From Lachnospiraceae bacterium (GTDB lineage Bacteria; Bacillota; Clostridia; Lachnospirales; Lachnospiraceae): 64,000 nucleotides of DNA. The stretch is from assembly GCA_017437965.1 (NCBI GenBank), contig JAFRWN010000020.1:1-64000 (forward strand). The letters are read 5' to 3'. This document shows positions 1-9,119 of the stretch, piece after piece; within the stretch, counting starts at the first letter, position 1, and every line of letters begins with the position of its first letter. The notes beneath the pieces were generated by a model. The model searched no databases and was not told where the DNA came from. It was given only the letters and a program-made list of their open reading frames with translations. Both the position numbers and the translations under genes were made by a program.

Positions 1-1447
1 CAACCTTGAACTCACGAAGAAGCCTGTCTACGATGATCTCAAGATGGAGCTCGCCCATACCTGCGATGATGGTCTGACCGGTTTCTTCATTGGTTCTTAC
101 ACGGAAGGTAGGATCTTCTTCAGCAAGCTTTGCGAGAGCCTCGCCCATCTTGTCCTGACCGGCTTTGGTCTTGGGCTCGATAGCGATATCGATAACGGGC
201 TCCGGGAATTCCATGGACTCGAGGATTACAGGATGCTGCTCATCGCAGATAGTATCACCTGTTGTGGTAAGCTTGAAGCCTACTGCAGCAGCGATATCAC
301 CTGAATAAACCTTGTCAAGCTCCATTCTCTTGTTAGCGTGCATCTGAAGGATACGGCCTACACGCTCCTTCTTACCCTTGGTAGAGTTAAGAACGTATGA
401 GCCTGAATTAAGTGTACCTGAATATACACGGAAATATGCAAGCTTTCCTACGAAAGGATCGGCCATGATCTTGAATGCGAGAGCTGCGAAAGGCTCCTCG
501 TCAGAAGATACTCTTTCAATCTCGTTTCCGTCCATATCGGTTCCCTTGATATGAGGGATATCGGTAGGAGCGGGGAGATACTCAACTACTGCATCAAGAA
601 GCTTCTGTACGCCCTTGTTTCTGTAAGCAGAACCACAGAATACAGGGATGATGGATACGGCGATGGTAGCTTTACGAAGGGCTGCCTTAAGCTCGTCAAC
701 GCTGGGCTCCTCTCCCTCGAGGAACTTTTCGATAAGCTCGTCATCTGTCTCGCAGATAGACTCAACCATCTTATCATGCCATTCCTGTGCCTCGTCTGCC
801 ATATCGGCAGGAACGTCGGTAACAGTAATGTCATCGCCCTTATCATCATTGTAGATATATGCTTTCATCTCAAGGAGATCAATGATACCCTTGAAGGTAT
901 CCTCCTTACCGATGGGAAGCTGCATGGCAACGGGATTCTTTCCGAGTCTTGTTCTTATCATGTCTACACAGTTAAAGAAGTTTGCTCCGGAAATATCCAT
1001 TTTATTAACGAAAGCAAGACGGGGTACGTTGTACTTGTCTGCCTGACGCCAAACGGTCTCGGACTGAGGCTCAACACCGCCCTTTGCGCAGAATACACCG
1101 ACTGCAGAGTCAAGGACTCTTAAGGAACGCTCAACTTCTACGGTGAAGTCAACGTGTCCGGGGGTATCGATGATATTGATTCTGTGCTCTAAAGCTCCGG
1201 CCTTCGGCTTTGTCTCTTCTTCGAGTGTCCAGTGACAGGTGGTAGCTGCAGAAGTAATGGTTATACCTCTCTCCTGCTCCTGAGCCATCCAGTCCATGGT
1301 CGCATTACCTTCATGGGTGTTACCAATCTTGTAATTTACGCCTGTGTAATACAGGATACGCTCGGTAAGAGTAGTTTTACCGGCATCGATGTGAGCCATG
1401 ATACCGATATTCCTGGTTCTTTCCAGGGGATATTCTCTTCCAGCCAT
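1..1447 (-). CDS. fusA: Elongation factor G, 3' part cut by window edge
   Basis: Translational GTPase that moves tRNA and mRNA through the ribosome. The ATG is at 1447 and 482 codons lie inside the window; the C-terminal third (domains IV and V of a roughly 700-residue protein) lies beyond base 1. The reading shows the G1 motif AHIDAGKTT near residue 20, the switch region with RGITI, DTPGH (G3) and NKMD (G4), all intact. It follows rpsG by 12 bases on the same strand, the usual str operon order. It is absent from simple ORF lists only because its stop codon is outside the window. Confidence 0.97.
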   Translation of the reverse strand, partial: MAGREYPLERTRNIGIMAHIDAGKTTLTERILYYTGVNYKIGNTHEGNATMDWMAQEQERGITITSAATTCHWTLEEETKPKAGALEHRINIIDTPGHVDFTVEVERSLRVLDSAVGVFCAKGGVEPQSETVWRQADKYNVPRLAFVNKMDISGANFFNCVDMIRTRLGKNPVAMQLPIGKEDTFKGIIDLLEMKAYIYNDDKGDDITVTDVPADMADEAQEWHDKMVESICETDDELIEKFLEGEEPSVDELKAALRKATIAVSIIPVFCGSAYRNKGVQKLLDAVVEYLPAPTDIPHIKGTDMDGNEIERVSSDEEPFAALAFKIMADPFVGKLAYFRVYSGTLNSGSYVLNSTKGKKERVGRILQMHANKRMELDKVYSGDIAAAVGFKLTTTGDTICDEQHPVILESMEFPEPVIDIAIEPKTKAGQDKMGEALAKLAEEDPTFRVRTNEETGQTIIAGMGELHLEIIVDRLLREFKV

Positions 1448-1459
1448 TTTATTCTCCTA

Positions 1460-1975
<516 letters not shown>

Positions 1976-2091
1976 TTACTGTGTTCATGCTCATTATCTC
2001 TATATTATACGCCCTATGACCACATCTGAAGCGCAAGAATGATAACTTACATTTATTAAAGTAATGATCAGTTGTTTATTGTCTAAGGATA

Positions 2092-2511
2092 TTATTTAGC
2101 GTCCTTAGGTCTCTTAGCGCCGTATTTGGAACGAGCCTGACGTCTCTTCTGTACACCTGCAGTATCAAGTGTACCTCTGATGATGTGATATCTCGTACCG
2201 GGAAGGTCCTTTACTCTGCCGCCACGGATAAGTACAACGCTGTGCTCCTGAAGGTTATGTCCTTCACCGGGGATGTAGCTTGTTACCTCAATACCGTTTG
2301 AAAGACGTACTCTGGCAATCTTTCTGAGAGCTGAGTTAGGCTTCTTAGGGGTTGCAGTTCTTACAGCTGTGCAAACGCCTCTCTTCTGGGGAGAAGAATT
2401 GTTTACAGCCTTCTTATGAAGGGAGTTGAAGCTTCTCTGAAGAGCGGGAGCGGTTGACTTTGACTCAAGTGTCTTTCTGCCCTTTCTTACTAACTGGTTA
2501 AATGTAGGCAT
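2092..2511 (-). CDS. rpsL: 30S ribosomal protein S12
   Basis: Decoding-centre protein of the small ribosomal subunit. I place the start at the ATG at 2511 (product begins [11 protein letters not shown], 139 residues), because AAGGAGGT lies at 2522-2529 and this is the family's standard start; an in-frame extension to 2580 adds residues foreign to S12. The streptomycin-contact segment [11 protein letters not shown] keeps both lysines, so this is the ordinary drug-sensitive form by sequence. First gene of the str operon. Confidence 0.98.
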   Translation of the reverse strand: MPTFNQLVRKGRKTLESKSTAPALQRSFNSLHKKAVNNSSPQKRGVCTAVRTATPKKPNSALRKIARVRLSNGIEVTSYIPGEGHNLQEHSVVLIRGGRVKDLPGTRYHIIRGTLDTAGVQKRRQARSKYGAKRPKDAK

Positions 2512-2619
2512 CCTCTTTTTTACCTCCTTTATTATTTGGAATGTGGTCATACGCGGATTCATGTCAAACTGTTTGTGCAAAGCACAACAAAATAAACGCA
2601 GACGAAACGCGCAAATGTT

Positions 2620-2647
2620 ATTATAACATATTTGTTTTGTTTGTCAA
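2620..2647 (-). promoter_or_regulatory. Promoter of the str operon
   Basis: On the minus strand, TTGACA (2642-2647) and TATAAT (2620-2625) are separated by 16 bases. Both hexamers are perfect sigma-A consensus. Transcription would start near 2613, leaving a leader of about 100 bases before rpsL; the leader contains a small TGTGC-ttt-GCACA hairpin. Confidence 0.8.
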
Positions 2648-2657
2648 CAAATTTTTT

Positions 2658-2693
2658 CAAAAAAATATACCTCCCAATCAATGGGAGGTATAT
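2658..2693 (-). terminator. Terminator of the surface-protein gene
   Basis: A 12-bp perfect stem (2665-2676 with 2682-2693, ATATACCTCCCA) and a 5-base loop are followed on the minus strand by seven T. It ends the transcript of the 2730-3260 gene just before the str promoter. Confidence 0.88.
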
Positions 2694-2729
2694 CCTGAAA
2701 ACGTTTTCTTTTTATTTTTTTTAAAGAGA

Positions 2730-3260
2730 TTAGTTTTCCTTCTTTGCAGTAACAGCCATACCAAGAAGAGCTGCCATAGCAATAAGTGCAACTACTGTCA
2801 TTACAGCGGGCTCGCCAGTCTTATCAGAACCCTCATCCTCTTCGTTTGTGTTCTTTACATAAACGACAACGGGTGAAAGACCAGTAAGAGTAGTAGTAAA
2901 CTTGTTAGCTTCAACGCCGCTAACTTTTTCCTTTACGAAATTACCATCTACTCCGTCATCAACATCGTGAGCAACGATTACATCAGCACCAAGTAAAACA
3001 ACGGGGGTCTCGAATGTTACATCGATATCTCCAACCTTTACAGGGTTACCGTCTGCATCTACTGCATACACATTAAGAGCATATGCCTCGTATCCATCAG
3101 CACCGAAGTCTGCAGCATTAGGAAGGTCATAGCTTCCATCCTCTACAACGATGGTGTAACCATCAGCTGTTGCAGTAAACTTCTCACTACGGCTACCAGC
3201 AGCTAATGCTGAGCTCACAAGAAGAACAGCCATGCACATAATTGCGATAAACTTTTTCAT
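2730..3260 (-). CDS. Secreted surface protein with sortase-type C-terminal anchor
   Basis: A 176-residue exported protein. Residues 1-20 form a signal peptide (MKKFIA, hydrophobic core, ALA-A cleavage). Residues 25-140 are a polar, probably beta-rich region with repeated acidic patches. The C-terminus has the shape of a cell-wall sorting signal: a KTGEP motif (residues 147-151) in place of LPxTG, a hydrophobic helix (about 153-171) and the basic tail TAKKEN. A class B sortase is encoded about 1.1 kb upstream, which makes it a possible substrate. RBS AGGAGGT precedes the ATG. It has its own promoter (3320-3348) and terminator (2658-2693), so it is expressed separately from the sortase operon. 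The fold and ligand are unknown to me. Confidence 0.75.
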   Translation of the reverse strand: MKKFIAIMCMAVLLVSSALAAGSRSEKFTATADGYTIVVEDGSYDLPNAADFGADGYEAYALNVYAVDADGNPVKVGDIDVTFETPVVLLGADVIVAHDVDDGVDGNFVKEKVSGVEANKFTTTLTGLSPVVVYVKNTNEEDEGSDKTGEPAVMTVVALIAMAALLGMAVTAKKEN

Positions 3261-3289
3261 TGGTGTTTACCTCCTATATATACTGACCC

Positions 3290-3348
3290 CATCTAACCCT
3301 AGCTAGATGTTCAACATGTATTCTACTACAATTATTTCTTTTTGTAAA
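3290..3348 (-). promoter_or_regulatory. Promoter and leader hairpin of the surface-protein gene
   Basis: On the minus strand TTTACA (3343-3348), 17 bases, TAGAAT (3320-3325), each one base off consensus. The -35 box lies inside the end of the upstream LCP gene. The leader then carries a 6-bp stem-loop (CATCTA/TAGATG, 3290-3309) before the RBS. Confidence 0.6.
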
Positions 3349-4378
3349 GCATTTTTATCAAAATTTTCTGCAATTCGTAATTATCGACAAAAAATTCGTC
3401 ATATTTTTCGCCTTCTTTGTCAGTTCCGGGCACAAAATAGATCTCATCAGTGCTCAGATTGTAGTCAGCGAGCTGATCTATCCTATCTGCAGAAAGGTCA
3501 GTTACCATGTAATTTTCGATCAGAGGATAGAATTTATCATAAAGTCCGCTTCCGCCGAGCTTTTTCCTTACCTTCGATATCATCGCAGGTATGTACTGTA
3601 CCTGTCTCTGCATACGGTCGTTGTTGCTGCCGGTAACGGAAGTATCCCTTGACCTTACATATTTCTCAGCTAACTTTCCGTCAAGCAGCACAGTCTCTCC
3701 TTTTTTAAAGGAAGGATCTATCCATGTGTAATCCTCGGGAACGGTAAGCTCAACTCCTCCTACCGCATCGTTAAGTATCGGAATCGCATCAATATCAAGC
3801 GCAATATAGCCGTCAATAACAGTATCGTAGAGCAGCTCCCTCACTCTTCTCTTTACTGGAAGGCAGCTGGTATGCTTTCCGTTTCCATAGGCATACTGGG
3901 CGCAGATCTGGGCAAATGTCTTGCGGACAACATTGCCTGCAGTATCCATGACCTCGATATCCATCATGGTATTTCTTGAAATCTGCAGTATCGTACACTG
4001 TTTTGTGCTCTTGTTAAGCGAAAGCAGCATCAGAACGTCCGCCTGGCCGCCGAAGGTTGGAGTATTATATTCCCTGAATTCTCCATTTTTATCAACACCG
4101 ATGAAAAGTATATTTACAATATCGGTATTGTAGACATACTTCTCTCCGTCAAACTCAACCACATCATTGTAGTCGGAAGGATCCACTATCCTTTCAGCGC
4201 TCTCATCCGTAGCTTTAGCGTCCCTGCCATCCTCGGTACTTTCGGCACTGCTTAATGACTTTTTCTTCTGGTTGCTCTTAACAAGCGCAACTATTCCGAA
4301 AATAAGACAAAAAGCAATAACCACTCCGCTTACCGCAATGATTACTGCTTTATTTTTCTTTTTTGCGTTATTGTTCAT
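3332..4378 (-). CDS. LCP (LytR-CpsA-Psr) family glycopolymer ligase
   Basis: LCP enzymes attach lipid-linked polysaccharide or teichoic acid to peptidoglycan outside the membrane. The 348-residue product has a short basic cytoplasmic start, one membrane helix (about residues 12-33), a charged linker, then the LCP core: NILFIGVD, the arginine motif ISRNTMMD, and NNDRMQRQ, which hold the conserved Arg/Asp residues for the pyrophosphate. It overlaps the sortase stop by 11 bases, so translation is probably coupled. Last gene of the 7449-3332 operon. It fits linking of the polysaccharide regulated by the upstream kinase/phosphatase; the actual polymer is inferred. Confidence 0.9.
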   Translation of the reverse strand: MNNNAKKKNKAVIIAVSGVVIAFCLIFGIVALVKSNQKKKSLSSAESTEDGRDAKATDESAERIVDPSDYNDVVEFDGEKYVYNTDIVNILFIGVDKNGEFREYNTPTFGGQADVLMLLSLNKSTKQCTILQISRNTMMDIEVMDTAGNVVRKTFAQICAQYAYGNGKHTSCLPVKRRVRELLYDTVIDGYIALDIDAIPILNDAVGGVELTVPEDYTWIDPSFKKGETVLLDGKLAEKYVRSRDTSVTGSNNDRMQRQVQYIPAMISKVRKKLGGSGLYDKFYPLIENYMVTDLSADRIDQLADYNLSTDEIYFVPGTDKEGEKYDEFFVDNYELQKILIKMLYKKK

Positions 4379-5258
4379 CCACTAACACCGCGCAGAGAAG
4401 GAACCTCTGCTTTTCATTGCCGTTACAGGTCGAAAGGACGATTATCCTGTCTTCCTTCGTCACTGTTACACCATCTCTCCAGTATGTTCTCCAGTTTCTG
4501 ACACTCTTAAGAGAATTCAGGAAGGCCTCAAGTCCATCCTCCGTATGAGCATTGAAGGAGGTTGTGATCATCCTGTTGTCATAGGTCACGCCCGCGAATA
4601 TTTCATAGGTAAGAATATGCTCGGGTGTAAATATCTTTATTTCGTGCTGTGTATTTGCATAGTTCTTCGCAGTATATCTGTTGAGAAGTCCGAACATTGT
4701 TCCGTTACCCATGTTATGTCCGTAGATAACGGTTATATGGTCGGAAAAGTCCTTCGCATTTACCCTTCTTGTATAGATCGAACCGGGCAGACCTGCCTTA
4801 TGATTAACCGTATGATCAAGATAATAATTATCGGCCGCAGGAGCAACACTCTGGAGTATCGGATAATTCATCAGATACTTCGGAGCCTCCGACGTCTGGT
4901 CATATATCCTTATCCATGCATATATATCCTTGTTGGTCTTCCATGCTTCCTCGAAGCTTACCGGAATGTCAACCGGCACCGGCGTTTCGGTAGCTGTGGG
5001 ACCTTCTGTCGGAGTATCGCCCGGAGTATTCGTAGGAGCAGTTGTAGGCGTCCCTGTAGCTTCCGGAGACGGAGTCGGAGTATCCTTCTCTACCGCATCA
5101 GCAAGCTCGTCATAGATCTCGCCTCTTTTATTCTGCGGTCTCTTTACAGCCACATAATAAACTATTCCGAAGATAACCGCCGCAGCAAAGATTGCAGCGA
5201 ATACATAGAACAGCGGATTTCTTTTTTTACGACTGTCTCTTTCTTTCTCTTCGTTCAT
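4368..5258 (-). CDS. Class B sortase
   Basis: Cysteine transpeptidase that cuts a sorting signal and couples the protein to the wall or to another protein. 296 residues: basic N-terminus, membrane helix (about 14-37), a Thr/Pro-rich linker (60-97) and the sortase barrel. The catalytic His181 (IYGHN), Cys278 (LSTCNG) and Arg285 (EKQR) are all present; the STC motif and length fit class B (SrtB). It overlaps the chain-length gene before it by 32 bases and the LCP gene after it by 11. A sortase inside a BY-kinase polysaccharide operon is unusual. Likely substrate: the KTGEP protein at 2730-3260. Confidence 0.88.
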   Translation of the reverse strand: MNEEKERDSRKKRNPLFYVFAAIFAAAVIFGIVYYVAVKRPQNKRGEIYDELADAVEKDTPTPSPEATGTPTTAPTNTPGDTPTEGPTATETPVPVDIPVSFEEAWKTNKDIYAWIRIYDQTSEAPKYLMNYPILQSVAPAADNYYLDHTVNHKAGLPGSIYTRRVNAKDFSDHITVIYGHNMGNGTMFGLLNRYTAKNYANTQHEIKIFTPEHILTYEIFAGVTYDNRMITTSFNAHTEDGLEAFLNSLKSVRNWRTYWRDGVTVTKEDRIIVLSTCNGNEKQRFLLCAVLVDEQ

Positions 5259-6003
5259 TCAATGCCTCACTCATTTCCTTGAGCTCTTCACGCTTGGAAT
5301 CTCTTCCCTTGATCAAAGGCACTACAGCAAGGGTAGGCACTCCAAGATATCTTTCGACATCCTCTTCTGTCTTGATATTGTCGTTCATCATATGGTGTAC
5401 GATGATCACGCCGCTTACAAGTATGCATCCGAGAAGGAAGCCGATGACCGTATTTCTCTTTGTATGAGGGCCTGAGGGGTGGTTTGCAGGTTCTGCATCC
5501 TCAACCTTTGTCGGAGGATCTCCGCCCATAACCGAGCCCATTCTGTTTGCCGCACATGCCGAAACCGCATTCGCAATGATACTTGCCATCTCGGGATCAG
5601 TGTGGGTAACAGTGATTGTTATGATACGTGTATTGTTTGCGTTTGTTACTGAAAGAGCGCCTTTTATCTGGCCTCTTGTGTATACCTTGCCTGTTTCTTC
5701 CTTTATTATTTCAATAGCGGAATCAATAACCGGATTACTCTTAGTAATGATCATGAAGTCGTTTGAAAGAGCGCTACCGATCTGGATATCCGCAAGGGAA
5801 GTAACTGAGGTAGTTTTATTGAGTACGAAAAGCTTTGCGCTTGAGGTATAGGTCTTGGTCATGAAGAACTTCGAAAGTCCAAATGCAAGAGCCGCACCCA
5901 CAATGGCACCGATTGCAATCATCCACCATTTTTTCAGAAGCACAAAAAACACTTCTCTGAGATCTATTTCAACTTCTTCATCACGATGTTTGTTTTCGTT
6001 CAT
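5227..6003 (-). CDS. Polysaccharide chain-length protein / BY-kinase adaptor (Wzz family)
   Basis: Membrane protein of the CpsC/CapA/YveK type that activates a BY-kinase and sets polysaccharide chain length. 258 residues with the typical N-terminal EIDLREVFFVLLKKWW, a first helix (about 25-45), an extracellular domain and a second helix (about 185-208); the cytoplasmic tail contains YLGVPTLAVVPL, typical of adaptor ends. RBS AAAGGA before the ATG. It sits between the kinase gene (23 bases upstream) and the sortase gene (32-base overlap). Because the kinase is a separate gene, this is the two-polypeptide Gram-positive arrangement. Confidence 0.9.
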   Translation of the reverse strand: MNENKHRDEEVEIDLREVFFVLLKKWWMIAIGAIVGAALAFGLSKFFMTKTYTSSAKLFVLNKTTSVTSLADIQIGSALSNDFMIITKSNPVIDSAIEIIKEETGKVYTRGQIKGALSVTNANNTRIITITVTHTDPEMASIIANAVSACAANRMGSVMGGDPPTKVEDAEPANHPSGPHTKRNTVIGFLLGCILVSGVIIVHHMMNDNIKTEEDVERYLGVPTLAVVPLIKGRDSKREELKEMSEALNERRERKRQS

Positions 6004-6026
6004 CTTGTCCTTTTCTCCGTCCTTAC

Positions 6027-6734
6027 TTATTCACTCGCTCCGTAATAGCTCGAATATCCCTTTCCATAGTAACCGCCGTACTTCTTTCCGTAGTAGCCGT
6101 TGGATTTCATATCTACCTTATTAAGCACTACTCCCAGGAAATTAGGGTTGGAAATCTTGAGCTGGTTGACAACTCCCCTTACCATGGTCCTTGAAGAAAC
6201 ATCCGAAGCGATTACAAGAAGCGTTGCATCACAGCTCTTTGCAACTACTGCAGCATCAATGACATTTCCGAGCGGGGGTGTATCAATAATTACATAATCA
6301 AAAATCTTTTTTGCGCTTTCAACCATCTGATCCAGTCTTCCGTTTCCGAGAAGCTCTGTCGGATTTGAAGGGAACACACCGGTAGGCATAACGAAGAAGC
6401 CCTGTTTCTTTGTCATATAGATTACATTCTGAAGGGCAGCCTGGCTTGAAAGGTAATGGCTGAGTCCCTTAGGATTCTTCTTTATCGAAAGTCTCTGCAT
6501 AAGAACGGACTTTCTGAGGTCGGCATCAACATAAAGAGTTGTCTTTCCGCCTTCTGCAAGAGCTGTTGCCAGATTGAAGGAAACTGTTGTCTTTCCGTCA
6601 TCGGGAGTACAGCTGGTTACACAGATGACCTGATTGTCAAGTCCGGTAAATTCAATGTTTGTACGAAGGGTACGGTAAACTTCCCTTTCCCTGTTATTGC
6701 TTCCCAAATCAAATTCAAAATCAAGCTTTTCCAC
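6027..6734 (-). CDS. Bacterial tyrosine kinase (BY-kinase, CpsD/CapB type)
   Basis: Autophosphorylating tyrosine kinase that controls capsule or exopolysaccharide assembly. 235 residues. Walker A is TPDDGKTT (residues 43-50), Walker A' is TLYVDADLRK, Walker B lies in YVIIDTPPLG. The C-terminus is a tyrosine cluster (eight Tyr in the last 22 residues, YYGKKYGGYYGKG and on), the autophosphorylation tail. The start is GTG at 6734, with AAGGAG in front. It overlaps the phosphatase gene by 14 bases and precedes the adaptor gene by 23, so all three regulators are made together. Confidence 0.93.
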   Translation of the reverse strand: MEKLDFEFDLGSNNREREVYRTLRTNIEFTGLDNQVICVTSCTPDDGKTTVSFNLATALAEGGKTTLYVDADLRKSVLMQRLSIKKNPKGLSHYLSSQAALQNVIYMTKKQGFFVMPTGVFPSNPTELLGNGRLDQMVESAKKIFDYVIIDTPPLGNVIDAAVVAKSCDATLLVIASDVSSRTMVRGVVNQLKISNPNFLGVVLNKVDMKSNGYYGKKYGGYYGKGYSSYYGASE

Positions 6735-7449
6735 TTAAACTATCTCCTTTTAAGATCAGTCTCGGATTGATCTCTGTAATCAGTTTCCTATAGTCGGCAC
6801 CGAACTTCTTTTCCACTATTCTGAGTGCTTCCTTCATTTCGGGACGCCTTCTCTGGATTCCGTGGGCATCGGTTCCGAGAATATCAACAAGTCCGTATTT
6901 CATCAGCTTCAGCACATAATGCTTTACGCCCCAGCCCATTGCTCCCGTCACGGTAGACGCATTTACCTGCATTACCGCTCCGCACCTGACAAGCTCCTGT
7001 ACCTGATTCATCTTGGTCATTCCTTCATATCTTTCGATATGGGCAATGACCGGACGGTATCCCGCATAGGTCAGAGTTCTTATTGCCCTTTCAATATAGG
7101 CATATTCCGAATAAACGGGAAATTCAACAAGTATATAGTCCGTGCCGTTGAGCGGCTTTGCTTCACCGCTTTCGAGAGCCTTTACGGTACTGTCTCCGTA
7201 AAAAATCTCATTTCCGTAGAAAATCTTCATCCCGGGACATATTGTTTCGGCGAGGCCTCTTGTGAGAGCCAGTGATCTTTTTCTCTTTTCGAGAAGCTCA
7301 GGTTTCATACCGGCTTCAAAATGCGGAGTGCACACTATTCCCCCTATCCCGTCAGCCGCTGCGATTTCAATCATCTTTGCGGTCATCTCGGGACTTTTGG
7401 AGCCGTCGTCAACACCCGGCATCAAGTGGCAATGCATATCAATGATCAC
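6721..7449 (-). CDS. PHP-type tyrosine-protein phosphatase (CpsB/YwqE family)
   Basis: Manganese-dependent phosphatase that removes phosphate from the BY-kinase tail. 242 residues. Metal-binding motifs: HCHLMPGVDDG at residues 6-16, CTPHF, and later IAHIERY and GTDAHG, all of the PHP fold. I place the start at GTG 7449, giving a protein beginning with VIIDMHCH: AAAGGAGAG lies 7 bases upstream, and the longer frame to 7515 would run across the promoter. First gene of the phosphatase-kinase-adaptor-sortase-LCP operon; overlaps the kinase gene by 14 bases. Confidence 0.9.
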   Translation of the reverse strand: MIIDMHCHLMPGVDDGSKSPEMTAKMIEIAAADGIGGIVCTPHFEAGMKPELLEKRKRSLALTRGLAETICPGMKIFYGNEIFYGDSTVKALESGEAKPLNGTDYILVEFPVYSEYAYIERAIRTLTYAGYRPVIAHIERYEGMTKMNQVQELVRCGAVMQVNASTVTGAMGWGVKHYVLKLMKYGLVDILGTDAHGIQRRRPEMKEALRIVEKKFGADYRKLITEINPRLILKGDSLSGKA

Positions 7450-7486
7450 TGTATTTCTCTCCTTTGCACACAGACACTCAACGATA

Positions 7487-7515
7487 ATTATATAAATAAT
7501 AGGAAATTTTGTCAA
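7487..7515 (-). promoter_or_regulatory. Perfect consensus promoter of the polysaccharide-control operon
   Basis: Minus strand: TTGACA (7510-7515), 17 bases, TATAAT (7487-7492). Both hexamers and the spacing are ideal. Predicted start near 7480, about 30 bases before the GTG of the phosphatase gene. It lies back to back with the gltX promoter. Confidence 0.85.
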
Positions 7516-7538
7516 CTGTCATTTTGCAATAACGTGCA

Positions 7539-7567
7539 TTGAAATTTTGAACGTTTTATGGTAAACT
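7539..7567 (+). promoter_or_regulatory. gltX promoter
   Basis: TTGAAA (7539-7544), 17 bases, TAAACT (7562-7567). Predicted start near 7574, about 48 bases before the ATG. No T-box is present in this short leader. Confidence 0.65.
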
Positions 7568-7583
7568 ATCCAATAAAGACTAT

Positions 7584-7600
7584 GCGTCAGGCTCTGACGC
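7584..7600 (+). promoter_or_regulatory. Stem-loop just before the gltX ribosome binding site
   Basis: A perfect 7-bp stem, GCGTCAG with CTGACGC, and a GCT loop, ending one base before GGAAAGGAAAG. It would sit near the 5' end of the mRNA and could protect it or affect ribosome access; there is no T run, so it is not a terminator. Confidence 0.5.
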
Positions 7601-7621
7601 CGGAAAGGAAAGAGTAATAAA

Positions 7622-9100
7622 ATGAAAATCAGGACAAGATATGCTCCGTCTCCCACAGGACGTATGCATGTAGGAAACTTAAGGACAGCACTCTATGAAT
7701 TTCTTATCGCCAAGCATGAGGGAGGCGATTTCATACTCCGTATAGAGGACACCGACAGGGAGCGCTATGTTGAGGGCGCAGTCGATATCATCTACCGCAC
7801 AATGAAGGAAACCGGACTTGTACATGATGAAGGTCCCGACAAGGACAAGGGCTATGGCCCTTATGTACAGAGCGAGCGTGTTGCCTCCGGTCTTTACATG
7901 GAATATGCAAAGCAGCTGATCGAAAAAGGCGAGGCATACTACTGCTTCTGCGATGCCGAAAGACTCGCAACTCTTAAGTCCACCGAAGGCAGCGAAGGCA
8001 AGGAGATCACAAAATACGACAAGCATTGCCTGCATTTATCAAAGGAAGAAATAGAAGCAAATCTTGCAGCAGGCAAGCCCTTTGTCATCAGGCAGAACAT
8101 ACCCGAAGAGGGCACAACCACCTTTACCGATGCAATCTATGGCGAGATCACGGTTGACAATGCCGAGCTCGATGACATGATCCTTATAAAGAGCGACGGC
8201 TACCCGACCTACAACTTTGCAAACGTAATCGATGACCACCTGATGGAGATCACCCATGTAGTGCGCGGTAACGAGTATCTTTCCTCAACCCCGAAATATA
8301 CAAGGCTTTATCAGGCTTTCGGCTGGAAGGAACCGATCTACATCCACTGCCCGCTTATCACAAACGAGGAGCACCAGAAGCTTTCAAAGAGAAGCGGCCA
8401 TTCCTCTTTCGAAGACCTTATCGAGCAGGGTTTTGTTTCGGAGGCCGTTGTAAACTTTATCGCGCTTCTCGGCTGGAGCCCGGTTTCAAACCAGGAAATT
8501 TTCTCGCTTGATGAACTGATCAAAGAATTTGACTATACCCATATTTCAAAATCCCCCGCAGTCTTTGACATGACAAAGCTCCGCTGGATGAACGGCGAGT
8601 ACATCAAGGCGATGGATAATGAGAAATATTATGAGATGGCGCTGCCGTATATAAGGGAGGCTCTTAATCTTTCCTCATCCCCCAATGCCCAGCTCGAAAA
8701 TAGCCTTACCAAAATCGCCGACCTGGTAAAGACCCGTATCGAAGTATTTCCCGACATTGCGGAAAAGATCGATTTCTTTGCTGCACTTCCGGACTACGAT
8801 ACCGAAATGTACACCCACAAGAAAATGAAGACCAACTCGGAAATCTCTCTTTCGGTACTCGAAGAGGCACTTCCGATGTTTGAAGCATTAGACGATTACT
8901 CGATTCCCGCAATCGAAAAGGTCTGCATGGATCTGGTCGCAAAGCGCGAATGCAAGAACGGAGTTGTCCTCTGGCCTCTCCGTACCGCAGTATCCGGCAA
9001 GCAGATGACCCCCGGCGGAGCCTATGAGATCATGGAAATCCTCGGAAAAGAGGAAAGCCTCAGAAGAATCCGCAAAGGAATTGAAATGTTAAAAGAATAA
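7622..9100 (+). CDS. gltX: Glutamyl-tRNA synthetase
   Basis: Class I aminoacyl-tRNA synthetase loading glutamate on tRNA-Glu (and perhaps tRNA-Gln). 492 residues, normal length. The HIGH-type motif is [17 protein letters not shown] (about residues 8-24); the KMSKS-type motif is KLSKRSG. A cysteine-containing [10 protein letters not shown] segment lies in the inserted region. RBS GGAAAGGA, ATG at 7622. A helicase gene follows after 19 bases on the same strand and may be co-transcribed. Confidence 0.97.
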   Translation: MKIRTRYAPSPTGRMHVGNLRTALYEFLIAKHEGGDFILRIEDTDRERYVEGAVDIIYRTMKETGLVHDEGPDKDKGYGPYVQSERVASGLYMEYAKQLIEKGEAYYCFCDAERLATLKSTEGSEGKEITKYDKHCLHLSKEEIEANLAAGKPFVIRQNIPEEGTTTFTDAIYGEITVDNAELDDMILIKSDGYPTYNFANVIDDHLMEITHVVRGNEYLSSTPKYTRLYQAFGWKEPIYIHCPLITNEEHQKLSKRSGHSSFEDLIEQGFVSEAVVNFIALLGWSPVSNQEIFSLDELIKEFDYTHISKSPAVFDMTKLRWMNGEYIKAMDNEKYYEMALPYIREALNLSSSPNAQLENSLTKIADLVKTRIEVFPDIAEKIDFFAALPDYDTEMYTHKKMKTNSEISLSVLEEALPMFEALDDYSIPAIEKVCMDLVAKRECKNGVVLWPLRTAVSGKQMTPGGAYEIMEILGKEESLRRIRKGIEMLKE

Positions 9101-9119
9101 TAAAACGGATGAGGGGTTT

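Noticed and set aside
4545-5282. 245-codon plus-strand frame over the sortase gene
   Set aside because: Antisense to a sortase with all catalytic residues; composition is Arg/Ser-rich and no RBS is present.
7450-7515. Longer N-terminus for the PHP phosphatase from TTG 7515
   Set aside because: It would run across the consensus promoter and the RBS; the GTG at 7449 has a well-spaced AAAGGAGAG.
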